DNA from: Sebaldella termitidis ATCC 33386
GTDB taxonomy: Bacteria; Fusobacteriota; Fusobacteriia; Fusobacteriales; Leptotrichiaceae
Length of the DNA: 64,000 nt
Direction of reading: 5' to 3'
NCBI RefSeq assembly: GCF_000024405.1
Contig: NC_013517.1
Coordinates: forward strand, 2,821,989 to 2,885,988
Below the pieces are notes generated by a model that ran no database searches, was not told the origin of the DNA, and worked only from the letters and a program-made list of their open reading frames with translations. Positions 50,929-59,238 of the stretch are shown here, piece by piece. How positions within the stretch are numbered: the stretch's first letter is position 1; every line of letters starts with the position of its first letter. The position numbers and the translations under genes are program-made.

Positions 50929-53649
50929 TCAGTCAAGATTTATCTTCACACCCACAGAAAATATGTTATTTGATATTTTATCTCTTTCTATCTGCATATC
51001 ATAATTTGCATACCATGACCATCCTGAGCCTGTATCTGTATCTATTCCTACTCCTATCCAGGCAGTCGTGTCAGAAAGCCCTATTCCTTCCACAGTGAAC
51101 TTTTCTTCCGGCATGCCTGTGTAAGAAGCCTCAAAACTTAAATCTTCGTTATTCAGGCTTTCCTGCACTGTAACATGACCTGATAGTGTGCTTTTTCCTG
51201 CTGCCCATTGAAAATCTCCTTCTGCCCTTATTCCTGCAACCACAGAAGTCTGATTATATGATTTGCTTTCTGCCTTTAGACCCATTAAACTTTCGTTTTC
51301 CGAAAAGTCTCCCCTTTTCAGGCTGTCATACTGAATACCCAGAAATGGTGTCACAGATGATTTTTTTCTATTATCAAATCTATATCCTATTTCACTGTAT
51401 AATGATAATCCGTAATCATCATGTGATACTTCCATATTTTTACTTTTGTCCCTGAGTAAAATTTCCCTTTCTACATCTGAAGATATGTATGCTGCACCGG
51501 CTCTTCCCATAACATAAAAATTTCTGCCTCCGAAATTATGTTTTCCATACACAGAAACCCCTATATTCTGGCTCTCTGATTCTCCTGCATATTTGTCAAA
51601 ATCTGCTTTAGCCTCGGAAAAAGCCACAGCTGCTCCTAATACTGTATTATTAGTTACATATTTATCAATTCCGGCCTGCATGCCATATAAATATGTATCA
51701 GCCTTAGCATATCCCGATTCATATAAACGCCCTGAAGATGCTATTCCGCTGAACCATACTCCGGTTTTCCCCTTTTCTCTTCCGAGCATGCTCATTCTAT
51801 TAGACAGTTCTCTGTTCACTGCCTGTGACTGCTGAAATGTCAGTGCCTGAGACGATGCATATATCTGCCCTGAAATACTATCTAAAGCCTTAGAAAGTTC
51901 TCCAGCGTTCATTTTCTGAATCTCTGCGGCATGCACCAGCATCTCTTTATTTTCATAAGAATTATCTAAAACTCTGAATAGCTGTTCAAGATTTTCTGAA
52001 GAATTTATCCGTGTTTTATCTAGACTGTATACAGCAGCTGCATACTCAGATACATCTTTTCTCTTTATATCTAATTCCACATAGCTCTCTCCGTATTTGA
52101 GCTCGGGAATTAACAGTTCCGGTACTTCTACTTCCCCAAAATTATCAGATATCCCCATATCTGCTTTTATTATCTTATTTTTTCTTCCCGTTTCGCTTAT
52201 ATAACCATAATTATTTTCTTTCCCGTCCGGAATAAGTATCTTTAATTTAGAATTTCCGAGAAATACTCTGCCTTTTATCCTCAGTTCGGCACCTAGCTCA
52301 TTTTCTAGAACCGAATTATTATCAGCTGTGTAATCTCCGGTAATTACTCCCCCATTTCCAATATTTCTAAAATTTCCGCTGTTATTAATAACATTATTTG
52401 CAACAGTCCCGCCGTCTGTTGTAAAAATCCCGCCGTTATTAATTTTTACCTGCGATGCTACTTCTCCTGTCACTCTTAATTCTCCGCCGTTTATTACATT
52501 TTCACCTGTATAAGTATTTTTTCCCGATAAAATCAATATTCCGCTTCCCTCTTTTATTATTCCTGCATTTCCGCTTATATCATTTTCAAAAACTGATGTT
52601 ATTTCTTCAAATTTTATTTGCACATGATTGTCCAGCGCAAGGTTTTTATCAAACAAAGCAGGTCCTTTTAATGCTTTTGCTGCATTTACAAGGCCCCAGC
52701 CATATACTTCATCCGTTCCAGCCGTTCCCATATCAGAAGCTGTTGATAATATAGTCTGCCTCAGAAGATCTCCGTTCATCCAAGGATATTTCTGATTTAC
52801 CAATACTGCAACTCCCGTTACAACAGGTGCTGAAAATGATGTTCCGGATCCTGCCACATTTCTCACATTGAAAGTATAATCACCTACTGCGGAAATGCAC
52901 CAGTTTTTAGCTACTCCGCATCTGTTTGAATAATCACTGATAAGCCCTGTTTCTGAATCTATTGCTGTTACCGCAATCCATCCTTTTTCCATTTGCGGAT
53001 ATAAATAAGGTATTCCCGCTTCCAGCTGCGGCTCTTTTTTGCCCTGATTCCCAGTCGCCCATATAAAAAGACTGTCACTGGTTGATTTTTTTTCATAAAA
53101 ATTATTTAGAGAATTTAAAAGAGAAAAGTTTGATTTGCTTGCATTTGTTATTGAAAGTGACTCTGTTCCGAAAGATTGATTATATATCCTCGCCCCTTTA
53201 TCATAAAGTTTTGCATACATATCCAAATCTGTTTTTATGCAGCGGTCCTCACCGTTTGAACAGCTCATTCCCGCAGATGCACCCAGAATTTTTACATTTG
53301 GTGCAATTCCCATTGTCCTGCCGCCTACTATTTCTGCCACAAGACTTCCGTGTATATTTTTACTTTCTTCATATCCGGGGTCAGCACTTAATCTGGATTT
53401 TCCAGTTTTATCACGAAATTCCGGATTATTCACATCAAAAGTCGAATCTATAATTCCGACTGAAATATTACTTCCGTCATAACCGCTGCTGTGAACTTCT
53501 TTCACTGTATGAGGGTCACTCCTGTTATATGGTATTGAAGGATTAACAGGTGAAGGAGGACTTGTCTCACCTCCCGAGCTTCCGCCGCCGGAGCTTCCAC
53601 AGCCTATTATGAACGTTAAAATTACAGGTAATAATAGAATTTTTTTCAT
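50929..53649 (-). CDS. Subtilisin-like autotransporter serine protease, lipidated
   Basis: A 906-residue type V secreted protease. The N-terminus is a lipoprotein signal with lipobox FIIGC (Cys17), then a Gly/Ser/Pro linker. A peptidase S8 domain (about 45-330) has the triad Asp68 (VGIIDSTFD), His100 (NIHGSLVAE) and Ser271 (GSGTSFSAP), with the oxyanion Asn201 (ATGNQG). A passenger-associated repeat (SGILILSGKNTYTGENVING) follows near 370, and a C-terminal autotransporter beta-barrel from about 620. Known relatives include fusolisin of Fusobacterium and the lipidated NalP and SphB1, which process other surface proteins. It may therefore trim the giant autotransporter class made by this organism, by inference. 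AGGAGG lies 6 bases before the ATG. Confidence 0.92.
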   Translation of the reverse strand: MKKILLLPVILTFIIGCGSSGGGSSGGETSPPSPVNPSIPYNRSDPHTVKEVHSSGYDGSNISVGIIDSTFDVNNPEFRDKTGKSRLSADPGYEESKNIHGSLVAEIVGGRTMGIAPNVKILGASAGMSCSNGEDRCIKTDLDMYAKLYDKGARIYNQSFGTESLSITNASKSNFSLLNSLNNFYEKKSTSDSLFIWATGNQGKKEPQLEAGIPYLYPQMEKGWIAVTAIDSETGLISDYSNRCGVAKNWCISAVGDYTFNVRNVAGSGTSFSAPVVTGVAVLVNQKYPWMNGDLLRQTILSTASDMGTAGTDEVYGWGLVNAAKALKGPALFDKNLALDNHVQIKFEEITSVFENDISGNAGIIKEGSGILILSGKNTYTGENVINGGELRVTGEVASQVKINNGGIFTTDGGTVANNVINNSGNFRNIGNGGVITGDYTADNNSVLENELGAELRIKGRVFLGNSKLKILIPDGKENNYGYISETGRKNKIIKADMGISDNFGEVEVPELLIPELKYGESYVELDIKRKDVSEYAAAVYSLDKTRINSSENLEQLFRVLDNSYENKEMLVHAAEIQKMNAGELSKALDSISGQIYASSQALTFQQSQAVNRELSNRMSMLGREKGKTGVWFSGIASSGRLYESGYAKADTYLYGMQAGIDKYVTNNTVLGAAVAFSEAKADFDKYAGESESQNIGVSVYGKHNFGGRNFYVMGRAGAAYISSDVEREILLRDKSKNMEVSHDDYGLSLYSEIGYRFDNRKKSSVTPFLGIQYDSLKRGDFSENESLMGLKAESKSYNQTSVVAGIRAEGDFQWAAGKSTLSGHVTVQESLNNEDLSFEASYTGMPEEKFTVEGIGLSDTTAWIGVGIDTDTGSGWSWYANYDMQIERDKISNNIFSVGVKINLD

Positions 53650-53973
53650 AATTACCTCCTGTTTTCCATAAAAAACATTTTTATACAGAAATGAAATGGT
53701 TTAAGAAATTTTTAGAGATGCCAGAATTTTTTACCACTAAAAAAGAAATTTTATTTTTCGAAAATTGGATTTTTTTTACAGATTAGAAGTTAACTAGATC
53801 TTTCTATCGGGGGGAAATGAGAAGAAAAGAATTTGGATAATTTCAAGTTTTTTATTTACCCTGTTCTTCAAAACAATTTTACTATTTATTTTTATAAACG
53901 TCAACATTTTTATAAATAAATTTTCCAATTATTATCTGAGCCTTTTATAACAGCTGTTTTTATTTTTAATAAC

Positions 53974-54003
53974 AAAAAAAAGTCAGGCTACCACCCCTGA
54001 CTT
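53974..54003 (-). terminator. Orphan terminator without an obvious gene
   Basis: On the minus strand AAGTCAGG and CCTGACTT form an 8-bp stem with an 8-base loop and a following T8. The nearest upstream sequence on this strand is the reverse of the potD-like gene's leader, with no credible gene. A tiny frame (54049-53966, 27 codons, TTG start after AAGGA) runs through the stem but is weak. A small RNA ending here is possible. Confidence 0.6.
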
Positions 54004-54317
54004 CAAATAAAAAATTATTATTATCTTTTCTAGCATATATATAATACAATTTCTTCCTTATAATTTTATTATTTTTCTCTTTTTTTATGGTTTGTACATT
54101 TATTTTAAATTTTTCTTCTTTATTCTAAACACATATCTAACATATTTTTTATTTTACACTGATATAAAATATTTTAGAATTAATATAATTTTTTACACTT
54201 TTATTTTTGAAAAAAATATACGAAATTTTTTTTATTTTTCTCCACTATCAAAGCCTTTATTTTATTGATTTTTATCCTGATCATTATTTTTTCATCACAA
54301 AAAAAAGTTTATATTAC
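54004..54317. other. AT-rich intergenic stretch before the potD-like promoter
   Basis: About 310 very AT-rich bases with long T-runs. The plus-strand frame of the potD-like gene is open through it from 54207, but no ribosome binding site supports an upstream start. Nothing else is recognised. Confidence 0.4.
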
Positions 54318-54346
54318 TTGACTTTAAGTTTAGTATTTGTTAAACT
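54318..54346 (+). promoter_or_regulatory. Promoter of the potD-like gene
   Basis: TTGACT (54318-54323) is followed after 17 bases by TAAACT (54341-54346), with an extended -10 TTTGTTAAACT identical to that of the pyr promoter. Predicted start near 54353, which rules out a translation start at 54207. Confidence 0.75.
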
Positions 54347-54374
54347 TTTTTTGTATATTTTTTTTAAGGATGTG

Positions 54375-55427
54375 ATGTTTAAATTGAAAAAACTATTTTT
54401 AATAAGCTTTATGCTGTTTACTTTATTTTCATGCGGTGGCGGAAAAGATGCCGATAAGGAGTCTAAGACTTTAAGTATCTATACTTGGACATATTTTATT
54501 CCAAAAGAAGTTCTTGATGGTTTTGAACAGGAAACCGGAATAAAGGTTCAGCTGGATTATTATGATACCAATGAGCAAATGTATGCTAAGCTTAAATCCG
54601 GTGCAAGAGGATATGATATTGTTTCCCCTTCCACAGATATTTTATCTGTTATGAGAGAAGAAGGTATGCTCATGAAACTTGATAAAGAAAAACTGAAAGA
54701 TGTTTATTCGAATTTGAAAATGGATGAAATCGCTAAATTTTCAGAGTCATACGATCCTCAGTTTCAATACTCGCTTCCATATACATTTTCAGCTACGGGA
54801 ATCGCAGTAAATACAAAATACATAAAAGACTATCCGAAATCATTTGATATCTTTGCTATGTCACAGTATAAAGGAAGAATGACTATGCTGGATGATATGA
54901 GGGAAACGCTTGGTGCTACTTTACAGTACCTTGGTTATTCTGCTGAAACTTCAAATGATCAGGAACTGGAAGCTGCAAAAAGTAAGCTTCTTGAATGGAA
55001 AAAGAATTTAGCTAAGTTTGATTCTACTACTTTTGGTAAAAACTTTGCCAGCGGAGAATTTTATATTTCTCACGGATATGCAGAAAATTATTTCGAGGAG
55101 CTGTCGGAAGAAGATGCCGAAACTACAGATTATTTTATACCTAAAGGTGCAATGATGTACATTGACAGTATGGCTATCCTTGCTAATTCCCCAAATAAAG
55201 AAAATGCATATAAGTTTTTAGAATATCTTTACAGACCTGAAAATTTCAAAAAAGTTTATGAGGTATTCAGAGCCCCTTCAGTAATAAAAGGCGTTGAAGA
55301 AAGTTCTTCTGTAAAACCTTATGTTACATTTGAGGATGTTATTAATAATTCGAAGCTGCCAAAAGCTCTTTCTAATGAAGCTTTGGAAAAGCAGCAAAAA
55401 ATATGGGAATCTATAAAACTTCAATAA
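54375..55427 (+). CDS. potD: Spermidine/putrescine-type ABC transporter substrate-binding lipoprotein
   Basis: A 350-residue periplasmic-binding lipoprotein resembling PotD: a signal with lipobox LFSC (Cys20), then KTLSIYTWTYFIPKEVLDGFEQETGIKVQLDYYDTNE in family style, here quoted only as landmarks SIYTWTYF and YDTNEQMYAKL. Later segments YDIVSPSTD and LPYTFSATGIAVNTKYI are typical. It probably captures polyamines for an ABC importer whose permease and ATPase genes are elsewhere. The ATG at 54375 follows AAGGA closely (4 bases). Single gene with own promoter and terminator. Specificity is inferred from family. Confidence 0.82.
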   Translation: MFKLKKLFLISFMLFTLFSCGGGKDADKESKTLSIYTWTYFIPKEVLDGFEQETGIKVQLDYYDTNEQMYAKLKSGARGYDIVSPSTDILSVMREEGMLMKLDKEKLKDVYSNLKMDEIAKFSESYDPQFQYSLPYTFSATGIAVNTKYIKDYPKSFDIFAMSQYKGRMTMLDDMRETLGATLQYLGYSAETSNDQELEAAKSKLLEWKKNLAKFDSTTFGKNFASGEFYISHGYAENYFEELSEEDAETTDYFIPKGAMMYIDSMAILANSPNKENAYKFLEYLYRPENFKKVYEVFRAPSVIKGVEESSSVKPYVTFEDVINNSKLPKALSNEALEKQQKIWESIKLQ

Positions 55428-55431
55428 AATA

Positions 55432-55468
55432 AATAAAAAGCCTGAGATTATGTAATCTCAGGTTTTTT
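55432..55468. terminator. Bidirectional terminator after the potD-like gene
   Basis: CCTGAGATTA and TAATCTCAGG form a 10-bp stem with a 2-base nominal loop, followed by T7 and preceded by an A-run, so it can also serve the minus-strand gene ending at 55482. Confidence 0.88.
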
Positions 55469-55481
55469 TATGATTTATTAA

Positions 55482-55826
55482 TTAAAATGAGAAACTGACT
55501 CCGCTCTTTCTTAATATCCCATTTTCAAAAAAATCTCTTAATTTTCTAATTTCGGGTGTATCATGCTTAAGGCTTTCTTTCATCAGAAAATCTCTTGCCC
55601 TGTAAAGATTTTCCCCGGTAAACTCCACATCATTAAATCTGCCTACATTTAGATTACAGACTTCTCCCAGTTTTTCCCAGATATTAAGTTTCCATAATTT
55701 TTCAAATTCTTTATCCGTCAATTTCCACAGCATAAAATTATTGCCGGTATTTTTTTCATCCATTTCATACGGAGCAGAATTTCTGCAAATCGTTATAGTT
55801 TTTTCTCTCATCAGTAACTTCACCAT
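55482..55826 (-). CDS. Hypothetical protein, 5' end uncertain
   Basis: A 114-residue frame from ATG 55826 with no signal peptide or known domain. It is rich in Lys, Glu, Trp and Phe (LWKLTDKEFEKLWKLNIWEKLG) and reads like a cytosolic helical protein. There is no credible ribosome binding site at ATG 55826 or at the next ATG 55811. The frame continues upstream for 22 coding-like codons (LKDLIAKSEFFEYRQTGFIA) to a TAA at 55893-55895, and beyond it more coding-like sequence follows in the same frame. It may therefore be a gene broken by a nonsense change, or one with an unusual start. Not recognised. Confidence 0.45.
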   Translation of the reverse strand: MVKLLMREKTITICRNSAPYEMDEKNTGNNFMLWKLTDKEFEKLWKLNIWEKLGEVCNLNVGRFNDVEFTGENLYRARDFLMKESLKHDTPEIRKLRDFFENGILRKSGVSFSF

Positions 55827-55994
55827 CCGTTCTGCTATAAAGCCAGTCTGCCTGTATTCAAAGAATTCAGATTTTGCAATAAGATCTTTCAGTTATGGTA
55901 AAGATAGTTTTACAGCAATTCTAATTATACTACACTCTCCACACATATATTCTAAGTTCAGTTTAGCATAATTTTCATTGTTTTTCGAGTTTTT

Positions 55995-57962
55995 TTATTT
56001 AAAGAGAAAATTTGATACACCTGTTACTTTTCTGAAAAAATTTAATTTTCTTTTTTGTTTTGGATCATTTTTACTGTATTTTATTACTTTCAACAGATAA
56101 TTATAGCTTATGGATAATAATTTATAAATATCATTATTCTGTTTGTTTTCCATCTTTCTGACATTAAGATTTAATTCCAGAAATGCTTTTGGATTTGTTA
56201 TATTTCCGCTGTTAAAGAATGTATATGTATAGAGCCATACTTTCCGCAGGATCGCCAGGCTTTCCCGCTCATCCTTAGTCAGAGCTTTCAGGTCTATAGC
56301 CATATGAAGTGCTATAAGCCTTTCTGTTATTATAGTATCCATTCCCAAAAATTCGATATTTTCTTTATCCGGTTTTTTTCTCAGCTGAAAAATAATTTTT
56401 TCTCTGTACATATTTGAATTAATCATAAGCCTGTCAAATTTCCTGTTATCCTTTGCCCCTTTATGACGATTCAGTATTATATCTAGCATTTCTACTCTTA
56501 TTTTAAGTAAATTTGTAAAATTATATTTTATCTCTTTTTGAGCAGTACTCTTAAATATATAGCTTACCAGAAAAGAATATAATCCGGCGAGAAATGTCAT
56601 TACTCCCCTGTTCCAGAACAATACCTCCTGAGTCTGTATCCCTTTTGTAGAAAGCATTGCTGTTATTGTAATTACTATTACGGCAATAAAATAGTTTAGT
56701 CCTACTATAAGAAATATAATATAATTAAGTATAAGAACCAGTGTATATATTAATGTCTGAGAATTTATATCCTTAAAAAGATATGAGGCCAGAAACAGCC
56801 CTATAAATGTTCCTATTACTCTTGCTACCACACGCTTGTACGTTTCTTCAAAATATGGCTGGGACAGCAGTACGCTTGTCATGGGAAGCCAGTATCCCAT
56901 TGGTGAATTCAGCAGCTTTGCAGTTATGAAAGACGTTGTCATCAGTATTGCCAGTCTCATGGAATATCTGAATAATATTGATTTCCTGCTAAAATTCGAT
57001 TTGAACCAGTATATAAATTCGTCTTTTCTGTAAACAGGAAAAAATTTCAGCTTAATTCCAACATCATTTTTTTCATATACTTTTCTTTTCAGATTGTACA
57101 CATCATAAAAAAATTCTACTTCCTCCTTATCATTCCATACGAAGTCATTCTTATTGAATTTATTATTTTCATATAACATTAGTCCGAAAAAGTAAAGCAT
57201 TTCTGTCATTTTTTTCTTGTCTGAATTAGGATTTATTCTTATGTTCTCTATTAAAAAATGCAGCTTTAGCATCAGTCGCATTATCTCCCTGCTTAACAGA
57301 GATACCAGATATATCCCCTCACTGGACTTATAATACTCCTTTAGGCATTCATTATATGCTTCACGGGTATTTTCAATCACTCTGTCATAGTTCTGCTTAT
57401 TTCCGGCAAGATACTGTTCTGTTTCCTCTATAGCAGCCATCAGATACTTGTCTATACATTCTGTTATTCTGTCTATCGGCTTCCCTTTATTCATTACAAT
57501 TCCGTATACTGCCGAAATAAATATTGCTACGAACATTACCTCTATTTTTGTGAAAACAAGCGAAAGCTCCGGAAGATTTCCCTGATAAATAGCAAATACA
57601 TACAATGTAGGAAAATAGTCCTTTAAGCCGGGTATATATTCCTCCATTCCAAAGAAAGTGATAATAAATGTAACCAGAAAACCCAAAACTATAAGCAGAA
57701 TCCAGTTATGTGTAGAAAAATAACATATGAAAAGTAAAAGTGATAAAGATAAAAAATACATGACATATCTTTTTATTGCTCTGCTTTTACTAAAACCTTT
57801 TTTATTTGTATTATAACAATAGACACCTACAAAAATAGCTGTCATTACATTACTTAACGGAAATAAGTTAGGTAAAATCAGTATATAAATAAAAACAAGA
57901 CCAAAAATATAATTTGTCTCTTTAAATGGAATTTTATCCAGTATCTCTTTCTTAAATTTCAT
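55995..57962 (-). CDS. FUSC/aromatic acid exporter family membrane protein
   Basis: A 655-residue inner-membrane protein with two groups of about five to six hydrophobic segments (residues 18-165 and 330-480) separated by a soluble region, the FUSC (YccS/AaeB-like) layout. The family signature is near SPMGYWLPMTSVLLSQPYFEE, with GTFIGLFLAS after it. The C-terminal 160 residues are soluble and basic. Members export aromatic acids or related toxic compounds; the substrate is unknown. It sits alone; a hairpin/dyad at 58009-58032 lies over its likely promoter. Confidence 0.83.
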   Translation of the reverse strand: MKFKKEILDKIPFKETNYIFGLVFIYILILPNLFPLSNVMTAIFVGVYCYNTNKKGFSKSRAIKRYVMYFLSLSLLLFICYFSTHNWILLIVLGFLVTFIITFFGMEEYIPGLKDYFPTLYVFAIYQGNLPELSLVFTKIEVMFVAIFISAVYGIVMNKGKPIDRITECIDKYLMAAIEETEQYLAGNKQNYDRVIENTREAYNECLKEYYKSSEGIYLVSLLSREIMRLMLKLHFLIENIRINPNSDKKKMTEMLYFFGLMLYENNKFNKNDFVWNDKEEVEFFYDVYNLKRKVYEKNDVGIKLKFFPVYRKDEFIYWFKSNFSRKSILFRYSMRLAILMTTSFITAKLLNSPMGYWLPMTSVLLSQPYFEETYKRVVARVIGTFIGLFLASYLFKDINSQTLIYTLVLILNYIIFLIVGLNYFIAVIVITITAMLSTKGIQTQEVLFWNRGVMTFLAGLYSFLVSYIFKSTAQKEIKYNFTNLLKIRVEMLDIILNRHKGAKDNRKFDRLMINSNMYREKIIFQLRKKPDKENIEFLGMDTIITERLIALHMAIDLKALTKDERESLAILRKVWLYTYTFFNSGNITNPKAFLELNLNVRKMENKQNNDIYKLLSISYNYLLKVIKYSKNDPKQKRKLNFFRKVTGVSNFLFK

Positions 57963-58008
57963 GTTTTTCCTTCTCTTCTACATCTTCTTTATTCTATATA
58001 TAATACCA

Positions 58009-58038
58009 TTAAGCACTGCTTTGCAGACTTAATTTTTT
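58009..58038. promoter_or_regulatory. Imperfect dyad upstream of the FUSC gene
   Basis: TTAAG-CA-CTGC-TTT-GCAG-A-CTTAA forms an inverted repeat with T6 on the plus strand. No plus-strand gene precedes it, so a terminator role is unlikely there. On the minus strand a possible -10 (TATTAT, 58000-58005) lies just downstream, so it may be an operator for the FUSC gene. Confidence 0.35.
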
Positions 58039-58322
58039 CTTAGTATTTTCTTTATTTCTTCTAATCTTTATTTTTAAGCTCTGATATATTATTTATTTTA
58101 TATATATAGTATACCATTATAAATTTTTTTATAAAATAAAAATATACCCCGTAATATTAAAAGAGGAATATTTTACTTTTTAGCTTCTATACTGACACTA
58201 TATTTATTCAATTAATTAAAAGCTCTCATCAAACAATATAACCTTTATTGCTTAATGACCTGGAACTTCTTCATCTAACATTTTACATATCGTAATAACA
58301 TGATTTTCTTTGAATACGGCTG
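58039..58322. other. AT-rich intergenic stretch, nothing recognised
   Basis: Between the FUSC gene's upstream dyad and the end of the recombinase gene. I see no gene and no clear terminator for the recombinase operon. Confidence 0.4.
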
Positions 58323-59237
58323 TTATTCTTCATCGCCGATTTTTACTTTATTATAAATCTCTTTCAACTCTCTTTTTCCTACATGTGTATATATTTCAGT
58401 AGTGGAAATATTGACATGTCCGAGTATCTCCTGCACTATCCTGATATCTGCACCGTTATTTATAAGCATAGTTGCTACTGAATGTCTGAATATATGAGGA
58501 TAAACGTTTTTCTCTATTTTTGCATTTTTGGCATATTTTTTTAATCTTTTCCAAAAATTTTCACGTCTTGTTCCTAAAAATAGTTTATACTCTAATTCAT
58601 GACCTTTTTTCTTATTTTTATTTTCGCTTTCTTTTTCTTTTCTTTCCAGAACCAGTATTTTTCTGTCATTTTCTATATAAGCCTTGATCTCTTCCTCAAG
58701 CTGTGAATATATTGGAATAAGTCTGTATTTTGATCCTTTTCCCAAGACTCTGATAAATTCATAATCCTGATTTTCCACGTCTTTTATATCAAGAGTTAAA
58801 ACCTCTGAAATTCTTGCTCCTGTTGCTACGAGAATTTTTATTATTATTTTATCTCTGACACCTTCCGGAGTATTTGGAATTGCATCAATTATGTCCTTTA
58901 TCTCACTTAATTTTAATACTTCCGGAAGCTTGAACTCTCTTTTCAGATTTTTCAGAGATTCTGTAGGATTATCCGTTATATATTTATTTATATAGCAAAA
59001 TTTGTAAAACGCTCTTATTGAAGCTATTTTCCTCAGTACAGTATTTCTTTTCACAGTTTTGGACAGTTTATCTACATACTCAATTACTTCCTCGTCCTCT
59101 ATACTCTGAAAATTTTTCGGCACCTCTGAAAAAAACAAATTAAGATCCCGTTTATAACTGCTTAGAGTATTCTCCGAACTTCCCTTTTCATATCTCAGAT
59201 AATCCAGAAATTCCATTGCTACAGTTTTATTTTCCAT
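58323..59237 (-). CDS. Tyrosine recombinase (XerC/XerD-like)
   Basis: A 304-residue site-specific recombinase. The N-terminal core-binding domain starts FLDYLRYEKGSSENTLSSYKRDL, quoted here as landmark RYEKGSSENTLSSY. The catalytic residues appear as ATGARISEVL (Arg), GKGSKYRLIPI (Lys), HIFRHSVAT (His-x-x-Arg) and LGHVNISTTEIYTHV (His and Tyr). This fits XerD/XerC that resolve chromosome dimers at dif; no dif site is seen in the window. I chose the ATG at 59237, just past the recN stop (TAATATG on the complementary reading, with 1-base spacing). An upstream frame inside recN is open but overlapping. Confidence 0.9.
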   Translation of the reverse strand: MENKTVAMEFLDYLRYEKGSSENTLSSYKRDLNLFFSEVPKNFQSIEDEEVIEYVDKLSKTVKRNTVLRKIASIRAFYKFCYINKYITDNPTESLKNLKREFKLPEVLKLSEIKDIIDAIPNTPEGVRDKIIIKILVATGARISEVLTLDIKDVENQDYEFIRVLGKGSKYRLIPIYSQLEEEIKAYIENDRKILVLERKEKESENKNKKKGHELEYKLFLGTRRENFWKRLKKYAKNAKIEKNVYPHIFRHSVATMLINNGADIRIVQEILGHVNISTTEIYTHVGKRELKEIYNKVKIGDEE

Positions 59238-59238
59238 A

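Noticed and set aside
54207-54374. Upstream extension of the potD-like frame by 56 codons
   Set aside because: It lies mostly before the predicted transcription start, has no ribosome binding site, and would bury the lipoprotein signal.
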